A DNA stretch of 7,468 nucleotides from Clostridia bacterium (GTDB taxonomy: Bacteria; Bacillota_A; Clostridia; Oscillospirales; CAG-382), in NCBI GenBank assembly GCA_017517985.1, contig JAFWWX010000222.1:1-7468 (forward strand), written 5' to 3'. Under the pieces are notes generated by a model that was given only the letters and a program-made list of their open reading frames with translations, was not told the DNA's origin and did no database searches. Made by a program: the position numbers and the translations under genes. Below, one piece after another: positions 1 through 5,593 of the stretch (position 1 is its first letter; each line of letters begins with the position of its first letter).

Positions 1-72
1 ACAGGTGAAACTTGGCTTGATTATTACAATAACCAAGTCGCAGTTTTAAGAGAAGAGTTAAAGAACTTATAA
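1..72 (+). CDS. 3' end of an upstream gene (partial, unidentified)
   Basis: Frame 1 is open from the first base and ends with TAA at 70-72, giving 23 C-terminal residues (TGETWLDYYNNQ, then VAVLREELKNL). The short tail looks helical and amphipathic. The stop overlaps the AAGGAA SD of the collar gene that starts 11 nt downstream, so this gene is probably the previous member of the same operon and likely a tail or virion gene. That role is inferred from position only; too little is present to name a family. Confidence 0.6.
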   Translation, partial: TGETWLDYYNNQVAVLREELKNL

Positions 73-82
73 GGAATGAACA

Positions 83-646
83 TTGAAAAAAATCGGCACA
101 TTGAAAACCCCAACCATAAATCAAAATGGCTACCATAAAAACATTCTGACTAAAGAGAGAATTGGAACATTATTTATTTATCCGACCGATTACACCCCTG
201 ATGACTGTTTATCTTGTGACGGGTATTCTCTTTTGATTATTGATTATGAGGATTTATACAAAGTCATCGGAAAACAATTTAATCAAGAGAACGATCCTGA
301 AAATACATTCAGAATCCCTGATTACAATATTACAGGCAGATTCTTACAACCGAACGGTAATGTTGGTATTCAGATTGATGCAGGCTTGCCTTCACATAAA
401 CATTTTGAATTCTCAAGTGCTGTAAATGGTACATCGTCAGATAATAAAACAACTCAGCAATTAAGAAATGACATGCAAGTTAATTCTCTGTGGTATAGCG
501 GATATGCGGCATATGTGTTAGCACGAACGAATTCAAACGCTGATGTTGGGTTATCATCTAACCCAACAAGCACAACTATATACGGGAAATCCTCAACCGT
601 TCAACCTCCATCACAGACAGTGCATATCTGCATTAAATACAAATAG
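83..646 (+). CDS. Phage tail collar-domain protein, paralog 1 (187 aa)
   Basis: This is the first of five tandem paralogs. Residues 27-100 match the phage Tail Collar pattern: IGTLFIYP (27-34), then DDCLSCDGY with C42 and C45, DYEDLY, and FRIPDYNITGRFLQP (76-90). After AGLP comes a unique middle segment of about 60 residues, rich in Ser, Thr and Asn, starting with an HKH motif (105-107). The protein ends with IYG (166-168), VQPPSQ and HICIKYK, which all five copies share. Collar proteins sit at phage tail tips or fibres and usually contact the host, so receptor binding is the likely role. The start is TTG at 83, with SD AAGGAA at 71-76. It is preferred because it lines up the N-terminus with the other paralogs; the ATG at 76 is out of frame and gives only a very short peptide. 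The gene stops at a tandem TAG-TAA. It is the longest copy because of its larger variable segment. Confidence 0.85.
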   Translation: MKKIGTLKTPTINQNGYHKNILTKERIGTLFIYPTDYTPDDCLSCDGYSLLIIDYEDLYKVIGKQFNQENDPENTFRIPDYNITGRFLQPNGNVGIQIDAGLPSHKHFEFSSAVNGTSSDNKTTQQLRNDMQVNSLWYSGYAAYVLARTNSNADVGLSSNPTSTTIYGKSSTVQPPSQTVHICIKYK

Positions 647-654
647 TAAAATAT

Positions 655-1176
655 ATGAAAATATCAAACCTAATTACAAATGAAGTTAATCAAAACGAAT
701 ATCACTTCAATAAACTAACAAGAAATAAAATCGGGATTTTATATGTTGCTCCTGTAAACATAGTTCCCGAAGACTGTCTTGCTTGCGATGGATATGTATT
801 AAAAATAATTGATTACAAAAAACTTTATTCTGTGATTGGTGATTTTTTCAATAAAGGCGAAGAAGCTGAGGATGAATTCAGAATTCCTGATTACAATATT
901 ACAGGCAGATTTTTACAACCAAGTAAAAATGTCGGGATTTCAATAAATGCAGGACTCCCAAACATAATAGGTGACTTTACGTGTCGTTCAAGTCATTCAT
1001 CAGGATGTTTTAGGTCAACATATCATTCTGTAGGACAGGCTTATTGGAATAATGTCAACAATGATTCTTTTTACCTTAAAACTCTCAATGCAAGTTTATC
1101 AAATGAAATATACGGCAGTTCAAATACCGTTCAACCTCCATCACAAACAGTCCACATCTGTATCAAATACAAATAG
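655..1176 (+). CDS. Phage tail collar-domain protein, paralog 2 (173 aa)
   Basis: This copy has the same layout as its neighbours: the N-terminal NQNEY segment, IGILYVAP, EDCLACDGY (C41, C44), DYKKLYSVIG, FRIPDYNITGRFLQP (75-89), AGLPNIIG, a variable middle, then IYG (152-154) and VQPPSQTVHICIKYK. The middle differs from every other copy and carries two extra cysteines (C110, C118), so a disulfide or metal site private to this copy is possible. The ATG is 8 nt after the previous stop and no convincing SD precedes it (AGTAAAATAT). Translation probably depends on coupling to paralog 1. The DNA coding for FRIPDYNITGRF is nearly identical to that of paralog 1, which suggests recent duplication or gene conversion in that block. 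The likely role is a tail-tip adhesin, inferred from the collar family. Confidence 0.84.
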   Translation: MKISNLITNEVNQNEYHFNKLTRNKIGILYVAPVNIVPEDCLACDGYVLKIIDYKKLYSVIGDFFNKGEEAEDEFRIPDYNITGRFLQPSKNVGISINAGLPNIIGDFTCRSSHSSGCFRSTYHSVGQAYWNNVNNDSFYLKTLNASLSNEIYGSSNTVQPPSQTVHICIKYK

Positions 1177-1184
1177 GTGAATAA

Positions 1185-1721
1185 ATGAAATTATTTAATC
1201 TTTCAGTTAATCAATTAAATCAAAACGGATATTCAAAGAATATGCAAACAAAAGGAAAAATCGGAGCATTATTTGCATTCCCGATAAACCACACTCCTGA
1301 TGATTGCTTATCTTGTGACGGATATTCTCTTTTAATTGTTGATTACAAAGATTTATATAATCTGCTCGGAAAATCATTTAATCAATTAAATGATCCTGAT
1401 GATACATTCAGAATCCCTGATTACAATGTTTCAAAAAGATTTCTTCAGCCGGGATCGGAGGTTGGAACTTTAATCAATGCAGGACTCCCAAATATTACAG
1501 GTCAATGGCACAATGTCGGGGTTGAACCGGGAGCTGAAGGTGTTAGTGGTGCATTTGTAAATCACAATTGGGGAAGCAATTTCTTTTATCACGCAAGTGG
1601 TCGTGCTTGGGGATTGGGAGGTTTTGATTTTAATGCCGCTCGCTGTTCAGGAATTTATGGTGCATCTTTTACCGTTCAACCCCCGTCACAAATTATTCAT
1701 ATCTGTATCAAATATAAGTAG
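1185..1721 (+). CDS. Phage tail collar-domain protein, paralog 3 (178 aa)
   Basis: The collar domain reads IGALFAFP, DDCLSCDGY (C41, C44), DYKDLYNLLG, FRIPDYNVSKRFLQP and AGLPNITG. The variable middle is rich in Gly, Trp and aromatic residues (HNWGSNFFYHASGRAWGLGG) and ends with FDFNAARCSGIYG, a junction typical of phage collar/fibre C-termini. The tail is VQPPSQIIHICIKYK. The Gly- and aromatic-rich insert could form a carbohydrate-binding surface, but that is inference. The SD AGGTGA (1175-1180) overlaps the TAG stop of paralog 2. Residues 10-60 are almost the same as in paralog 4 at both DNA and protein level, while residues 1-9 (MKLFNLSVN) differ. The stop TAG is separated from the next ATG by only two codons in the same frame. 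Confidence 0.85.
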   Translation: MKLFNLSVNQLNQNGYSKNMQTKGKIGALFAFPINHTPDDCLSCDGYSLLIVDYKDLYNLLGKSFNQLNDPDDTFRIPDYNVSKRFLQPGSEVGTLINAGLPNITGQWHNVGVEPGAEGVSGAFVNHNWGSNFFYHASGRAWGLGGFDFNAARCSGIYGASFTVQPPSQIIHICIKYK

Positions 1722-1727
1722 GCAAAA

Positions 1728-2228
1728 ATGGAAATAAAAAATCTCAAAACAAATCAATTAAATCAAAACGGATATTCAAAGAACATGCAAACAAAAGAAA
1801 AAATCGGTGCTATTTATACATTCCCTGCCGATTATACACCTGATGATTGCTTATCTTGTGAAGGGTATTCTCTTTTAATTGTTGATTATCAAGATTTATA
1901 TAGAATTCTCGGGACTAAATATAACAAATCAGGCGATGAATCAGGGACTTTTAGAATTCCTGATTACAACATTACAAAAAGATTTCTTCAACCGGGAACA
2001 GATGTTGGTAAGCAAATTGCGGCAGGAATTCCTGACCACTCCCATACAGTTAAAGCATTTTATTGGGATAGTTCAGGTGTCGCTGAAGAGGGAAGAGGAA
2101 GCCCTGATTATGGACATCAAAAAACTCTAACGACAAGTAATGCATCTGCGAGCAATTCTGTATATGGAAATTCTACAACCGTTCAACCCCCATCACAAAT
2201 AGTTCATCTTTGTATCAAATATAAATAG
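1728..2228 (+). CDS. Phage tail collar-domain protein, paralog 4 (166 aa)
   Basis: This is the shortest copy. The collar domain reads IGAIYTFP, DDCLSCEGY (C41, C44), DYQDLYRILG, FRIPDYNITKRFLQP and then AGIPDHSHT with an HSH motif at 104-106. HxH motifs after the collar are known from T4-type fibre tips, where histidines hold metal ions; the same use here is inference. The variable middle (about 40 residues) ends in NASASNSVYGNSTTVQPP, and the C-terminus is HLCIKYK. The first nine residues (MEIKNLKTN) match paralog 5, while residues 10 onward match paralog 3, so the gene looks mosaic. The SD is only the weak TAGG made by the stop of paralog 3. Confidence 0.85.
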   Translation: MEIKNLKTNQLNQNGYSKNMQTKEKIGAIYTFPADYTPDDCLSCEGYSLLIVDYQDLYRILGTKYNKSGDESGTFRIPDYNITKRFLQPGTDVGKQIAAGIPDHSHTVKAFYWDSSGVAEEGRGSPDYGHQKTLTTSNASASNSVYGNSTTVQPPSQIVHLCIKYK

Positions 2229-2236
2229 GAAAATAT

Positions 2237-2755
2237 ATGGAAATAAAAAACCTTAAAACAAATCCCCTTAATCAAAATAATTACAATATAAATAAACAAA
2301 CCCCCGATCAGGTTGGCTCTCTTGTTGTTTATCCTGTAAATTACACGCACGAGAACACTTTGTCCTGCGATGGATATGTACTTTTAATTGAAGATTATCC
2401 TTTGCTTTATTCGGTAATTGGGAAAAAGTTCAACACAGGAACTGAACAAGCAACCGAATTCAGAATTCCTGATTACAATATTTCAGGTCGTTTTCTTCAA
2501 CCGAGTTCAAGTCCTGCAACGAAAAAAGAAGCGGGTTTACCAAACATAACTGGTGTAGTTGGAGCTATTGGTGCAACAGGAGCTACACATACAGGTGCTT
2601 TTTATAATTACGGAAAAGGTGGAGTGTTATCGAATAGTGGCGAAGCCGATTACAACGCAGGATTTAACGCTTCTCGTTGCTCAACAATTTATGGAAATTC
2701 AACAACAGTTCAACCGCCATCACAGGGCGTTCATGTATGTATTCGTTATAAATAA
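2237..2755 (+). CDS. Phage tail collar-domain protein, paralog 5 (172 aa)
   Basis: This is the most diverged of the five collar proteins. It keeps VGSLVVYP, SCDGY, DYPLLYSVIG, FRIPDYNISGRFLQP, AGLPNITG and the C-terminal FNASRCSTIYGNSTTVQPP and HVCIRYK. The first cysteine of the DCLSC motif is replaced by Thr (TLSC), so only C44 remains. If the pair forms a disulfide or metal site in the other copies, it is lost here. The variable middle contains a short Gly-Ala-Thr run (GAIGATGATHTGAF). The SD AGGA is formed partly by the TAG stop of paralog 4. The gene ends with TAA, followed at once by the strong SD of the amidase gene, so the array is transcriptionally joined to the lysis gene. Confidence 0.84.
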   Translation: MEIKNLKTNPLNQNNYNINKQTPDQVGSLVVYPVNYTHENTLSCDGYVLLIEDYPLLYSVIGKKFNTGTEQATEFRIPDYNISGRFLQPSSSPATKKEAGLPNITGVVGAIGATGATHTGAFYNYGKGGVLSNSGEADYNAGFNASRCSTIYGNSTTVQPPSQGVHVCIRYK

Positions 2756-2766
2756 AGGAGTTTTAT

Positions 2767-3318
2767 ATGACATCACTATCAAAAGTTTGTCTGCATTGGA
2801 CAGCAGGAAGCAATAAACCCTGCGATACCGATTTAAAAGCATACCATTTTTTAATTGATTCTTATGGTCGGATTTATCCGGGGACACATAAACCTGAAGA
2901 TAATTTAAACTGTAAAGACGGAAATTATGCGGCACATTGCGGAGGTGGAAACACAGGATGCATCGGTATATCTGTTTGCGGAATGGCAGGTTTTAACCTG
3001 AATAAAAAAGAAACAAAATACCCTCTTACTCAAAAGCAAATCGAAACCCTGTGCTGTTTAACGGCTTATTTAACAATTAAATACGGAATTATTATTAAGG
3101 AAAATTCAGTATTTACCCACTATGAATTTGACCGTAAAAAAGCAAAACCTGAAGGTAAAATCGACATCACTTATTTACCCTATCTGCCGAATTTACAAAT
3201 AATCAGAATCGGCGGTTATCTCAGGAACAAAGCCGAATGGTACAGAAAAAAGATTAAAGAAAATAAGTACAAGTTAGAAAAGAAAGGAAGTTATTATGAA
3301 TTTATTTGCGTTTGTTAA
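2767..3318 (+). CDS. N-acetylmuramoyl-L-alanine amidase (endolysin, Amidase_2 type)
   Basis: The enzyme is predicted to cut the bond between N-acetylmuramic acid and L-alanine in peptidoglycan and so release progeny phage. The family is recognised from CLHWTAG with H10, KAYHFLIDSYGRIYPGTH (24-41), AAHCGGGNTGCIGISVCGM (55-73) and THYEFDRKKAKPEGKIDI (117-134). H10, H118 and D133 are the likely zinc ligands, where T7 lysozyme has His-His-Cys. The catalytic domain fills about residues 1-140, and a short basic C-terminal tail (150-175) follows, with no separate cell-wall-binding domain. No signal peptide is seen, so export would need a holin. Cysteines are unusually many. The SD AAAGGAG (2755-2761) overlaps the preceding stop. 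The last 23 nt overlap the next gene, so the final residues (EFICVC) come from shared DNA. Function is confident from the motifs. Confidence 0.92.
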   Translation: MTSLSKVCLHWTAGSNKPCDTDLKAYHFLIDSYGRIYPGTHKPEDNLNCKDGNYAAHCGGGNTGCIGISVCGMAGFNLNKKETKYPLTQKQIETLCCLTAYLTIKYGIIIKENSVFTHYEFDRKKAKPEGKIDITYLPYLPNLQIIRIGGYLRNKAEWYRKKIKENKYKLEKKGSYYEFICVC

Positions 3319-3586
3319 ATCTTGGAAAGATTTTAGTTTTTTGTGGACATTGATTCAACCGTTTATTTTGAAACTTTTGAAAAAGAATGTTCCAACATCA
3401 ATTACGAAATTATATGAAAATCTTGCAAAATACACACAGCCGGCACTCGACAGTTTGTATAAATTAAAAGCCAAGATTAAAGAAACACCAACAGAAGTTG
3501 ATGATTATTGTTTCGATCAGGGTGTAACAGCCATTGAAACTTTTGCGAATTACTTATTAGGTGAAGTTCAAAACTTAAGAGCATAA
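3296..3586 (+). CDS. Small protein next to the endolysin (96 aa), possible lysis accessory
   Basis: The ATG lies inside the end of the amidase gene and is preceded by a good SD, AAAGGAAG (3283-3290), so the gene is real and translationally coupled. The N-terminus has a hydrophobic and aromatic stretch (FSFLWTLIQPFILKLL, about residues 13-28) flanked by lysines, followed by a helical, charged part (IKETPTEVDD) and a C-terminal helix (AIETFANYLLGEVQNL). The single hydrophobic stretch is short for a transmembrane helix and may be an amphipathic membrane-binding helix. Its place right after the endolysin fits a holin or lysis regulator, but no holin family is recognised, and a structural or chaperone role is equally open. 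Confidence 0.7.
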   Translation: MNLFAFVKSWKDFSFLWTLIQPFILKLLKKNVPTSITKLYENLAKYTQPALDSLYKLKAKIKETPTEVDDYCFDQGVTAIETFANYLLGEVQNLRA

Positions 3587-3596
3587 GGAGGATTCA

Positions 3597-4226
3597 ATGA
3601 CTTGGCGAGATTTATTAAATGTTCAGAATGTTGAAAAAGGCTTTTTTCGCTCCTCAAATTCCTACGGGATACCCGACATCAGAAAGGATGAGTTCGATAT
3701 AAAAGAACTCATCCCATATCGGGTGGACAAAAACAGAAAAGGAACGGCACATTTCTTTCTCGATGATTACAGATTCGAGCGTTGTTGGAAATGGGCAGAC
3801 TCTCAAATCCCTGAATTAAGAAAATATGACGGAGTTTTGTCTCCTGATTTTTCTATGTACACCACTTATCCTAAAGCATTCCAAATATGGCAAGTTTATA
3901 GAAACAGATGGTGTGCCGCATTTTGGCAAGCTCATGGGATTAAAGTTATTCCAACCATTAGTTGGTCTACCGAGGATAGTTACGACTTTGCCTTTTTAGG
4001 AGTTGAAAAAGGCTCTGTGGTCGCTGTCGGAACGGTTGGTGTGCTTAATGATGAGTATGCTAAAAAATTATTCTTGGATGGATTTAAAGAAATGTTGAAA
4101 AGACTTGAACCGAAAGAGATTTTGGTTTATGGAAACAGGCTGACCGAACTTGATGAATATAAAAATATCAGATGGTTCGAGCCGTACATGAATAAATTTA
4201 ACGATATAAAAAAGAAAGGACACTAA
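3597..4226 (+). CDS. DUF4417 domain-containing protein (209 aa)
   Basis: Nearly the whole protein matches the DUF4417 pattern as I know it: YGIPDIRKDEF near the start, HFFLDDYRFERCW (52-64), DGVLSPDFSMYTTYPKAFQIWQVYRNRW, GIKVIPTISWS, then the DFAFLGVEKGSVVAVGTVGV segment and ILVYGN (about 175-180). The family is common in phages, prophages and conjugative elements of low-GC bacteria and has no established biochemical role. The conserved block of Asp, Arg, Trp and Tyr residues suggests an enzyme or nucleotide-binding fold, which is inference only. The SD AAGGAGG overlaps the TAA of the preceding gene. The next gene starts 2 nt after this stop and has an MGGRG N-terminus, so the two may work together. 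Confidence 0.88.
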   Translation: MTWRDLLNVQNVEKGFFRSSNSYGIPDIRKDEFDIKELIPYRVDKNRKGTAHFFLDDYRFERCWKWADSQIPELRKYDGVLSPDFSMYTTYPKAFQIWQVYRNRWCAAFWQAHGIKVIPTISWSTEDSYDFAFLGVEKGSVVAVGTVGVLNDEYAKKLFLDGFKEMLKRLEPKEILVYGNRLTELDEYKNIRWFEPYMNKFNDIKKKGH

Positions 4227-4228
4227 CT

Positions 4229-4888
4229 ATGGGCGGAAGAGGTTCCGGCGGTGGTAAAGGCGGTGGCGGAGGCGGTGCCGCTAAAAAAATTCCGACAGGC
4301 GAGGGAATAACCGATAAAAACGAACTAATCAATTTATATAACAGCATTTCAGGTAATTCCAATTTGACTGTGGATCAACGAGTAAAAGCTATGCACGATA
4401 TTGAAGAGAGAATTAAGGAATTAGATGCTAAAAAACAAGCGGATCTAAAACAAAAAAGACTTGATGCTCTTGCAAAAGCACGTGCAAAGCGTGCCGAAAA
4501 TAAAAAGAATGGCATAAAACCTGAAAAGAAAGAAAAAGATCCAAAAAGAACAAAAGCTAAAATGTCTATGGACAGCACAGTTTCAGACCTTAAATATAAT
4601 TTAAGACGAGGTGTTGAATCAGACGGATATATTTCAAATTCAGACTTCAGGGTTGAAGATTACGGAAATTCCGTCAGCGTACAAGTCAGATATTTAGGAA
4701 AATGGAAAAATCCTTCACACGCTCGTTATGAGGAAGATTACGATTGGCAGGAATTAAAATCATCAAGCGGAAAGCAAATTGATAAAGTAATTAAAAAATT
4801 ATCCAAACAGTCAGGTCGAAAAATCACTTGGGGAGCAAGTGAAAAGAATTGGATCGATATAGATATACCAAAAATGAAAGGAGACTAA
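4229..4888 (+). CDS. Gly-rich N-terminal tag protein A (MGGRG type, 219 aa)
   Basis: The N-terminus MGGRGSGGGKGGGGGG is a low-complexity glycine tail shared with the next gene. Residues 28-60 look helical. Residues 60-115 are a strongly basic, Lys/Ala/Arg-rich probable coiled coil (DALAKARAKRAENKK) that could bind nucleic acid. Residues 120-219 form a likely compact alpha/beta domain with VSVQVRYLGKW, EEDYDWQEL, IDKVIKKLSKQSG and a C-terminal NWIDIDIP. I do not recognise the C-terminal domain. MGGRG starts are known from phage and mobile-element proteins of low-GC bacteria, often fused to varied C-terminal domains; what the tag does is not established to my knowledge. The SD is AAGGA, 8 nt before ATG. 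The gene is translationally linked to DUF4417 upstream and to protein B downstream. Confidence 0.75.
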   Translation: MGGRGSGGGKGGGGGGAAKKIPTGEGITDKNELINLYNSISGNSNLTVDQRVKAMHDIEERIKELDAKKQADLKQKRLDALAKARAKRAENKKNGIKPEKKEKDPKRTKAKMSMDSTVSDLKYNLRRGVESDGYISNSDFRVEDYGNSVSVQVRYLGKWKNPSHARYEEDYDWQELKSSSGKQIDKVIKKLSKQSGRKITWGASEKNWIDIDIPKMKGD

Positions 4889-4891
4889 TAA

Positions 4892-5497
4892 ATGGGCGGT
4901 CGAGGTTCAGGAGGCGGCAGATCAGGTGGAGGTGGTGGTGCATCATCTCAACAGGATCACGAAGTAAAACTCCGCAGTCTTAATGAAATATATCAGGAAA
5001 AATACTCTCAAATGACAGATTCTGAATTAAATCGGGCATTAACTAATGCTAAAAATCAGATGAGTAAAGAGGAAGCAAAAGTCCTGCACGAACAACAGAA
5101 ACTCCAAAAAATGGTGGATGAATTTAAAAAAATGAAAGATACCGATCCGGGAGTTGATGAAAAATGGAATGCCATCGATAAACAAACTGGTGTTTTGAAT
5201 GATGCACGTGCAAGATTGGATATCAGATCACAGGCATATTATTTAGGTATTAACGAAAAACACAATGTCAGAGGGAAATACACCGCAAATGATATTAAAA
5301 ATATGTCTAACGGACAATTAAACTCTTTCTATAATAATTCATACAAAGAAAGCTCAAAAGCTCGCAGACGGATTGAAAATACATCTAATCCTAAAACGAG
5401 AGCCAAATATCAAAAAATATACGATACTCAAAACGATTATTTTAACAAAGCTACTACTGAAAAAAATATCCGAGGACTTGACGGAAAAGGTTGGTAA
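4892..5497 (+). CDS. Gly-rich N-terminal tag protein B (MGGRG type, 201 aa)
   Basis: It begins MGGRGSGGGRSGGGGGASS, almost the same as protein A, but the rest is unrelated. Residues 25-115 look like long helices with coiled-coil character (SELNRALTNAKNQMSKEEAKV, then the Lys/Glu-rich HEQQKLQKMVDEFKKMK). Residues 125-200 are polar, rich in Asn, Lys, Tyr and Arg, and end in GLDGKGW. No enzyme motif is visible. The codons for the shared N-terminus differ at many third positions between A and B, so the likeness is kept at protein level and is not a fresh duplication. The SD AAAGGAG (4877-4883) lies 8 nt before ATG. This is the last gene of the compact late block; the first copy of the repeated leader begins just after its stop. 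Confidence 0.74.
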   Translation: MGGRGSGGGRSGGGGGASSQQDHEVKLRSLNEIYQEKYSQMTDSELNRALTNAKNQMSKEEAKVLHEQQKLQKMVDEFKKMKDTDPGVDEKWNAIDKQTGVLNDARARLDIRSQAYYLGINEKHNVRGKYTANDIKNMSNGQLNSFYNNSYKESSKARRRIENTSNPKTRAKYQKIYDTQNDYFNKATTEKNIRGLDGKGW

Positions 5498-5593
5498 TTG
5501 TGTCTGAATGATACAAAACTCCGCTCAATGACTTTAATTAAAATCTATTCAGAGTGATGAATGTGTTTGTACACATTAAAAAAGGAGGTCACT
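5498..5593 (+). promoter_or_regulatory. Repeated leader element, copy 1 (before the DUF4268 gene)
   Basis: This is the first of three related intergenic elements. It contains hairpin 1 (TTGTGT 5498-5503 with ATACAA 5511-5516, 7-nt loop); hairpin 2 (CGCTC 5522-5526 with GAGTG 5552-5556, one G-U pair) around TTTAATTAAA (5533-5542); and hairpin 3 (AATGTGT 5560-5566 with ACACATT 5571-5577, perfect, loop TTGT). Hairpin 3 ends just before the SD AAAGGAGG (5581-5588). ATGATA (5508) and TTTAAT (5533) could instead be -35 and -10 boxes with a 19-nt spacer. The element fills the whole gap from stop to start. Its core ATGATAC lies 86 nt before the ATG, as in the other copies (86-88). Confidence 0.75.

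Larger units (their letters stand above)
83..2755 (+). repeat. Five-copy tandem gene array (collar paralogs)
   Basis: The five genes repeat in direct orientation with a unit of about 510-570 nt and spacers of 6-8 nt. DNA conservation is highest in two blocks per unit: the segment coding for FRIPDYN..RFLQP, and the 3' end coding for VQPPSQ..H.CI.YK. Between these blocks the DNA is unrelated from copy to copy. Paralogs 3 and 4 are nearly identical over about 50 nt near codons 10-27 (from 1209 and from 1755). This layout allows homologous exchange of the variable middles through the conserved blocks. Confidence 0.8.

Noticed and set aside
644..2228. TAG recoded as an amino acid (as in some gut phages), fusing collar genes
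   Set aside because: Only the paralog 3/4 junction would stay in frame. The others run into stops within a few codons or are followed at once by TAA, and each gene has a full collar start after its TAG. No gene has an internal TAG.
83..2755. Diversity-generating retroelement target in the collar genes
   Set aside because: The cores differ in length and whole sequence, not at scattered adenine-derived positions, and no reverse transcriptase or template repeat is visible in the window.
2720..2935. Minus-strand ORF of 71 aa
   Set aside because: It lies across the collar/amidase junction opposite strong plus-strand genes, and it has no SD or recognisable motif. The other minus-strand ORFs (4375-4578, 6166-6408, 6589-6780) are shadows too.
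5522..5556. Hairpin 2 of the leader as an intrinsic terminator of the late operon
   Set aside because: The stem is AT-rich and no T-run follows it. The true terminator at 6416-6441 shows what one looks like in this genome.
5561..5593. In-frame upstream ATG giving a longer DUF4268 protein (283 aa)
   Set aside because: It lies in hairpin 3 of the leader without an SD, while ATG 5594 has AAAGGAGG at ideal spacing and the other leader copies place the start at the same distance.
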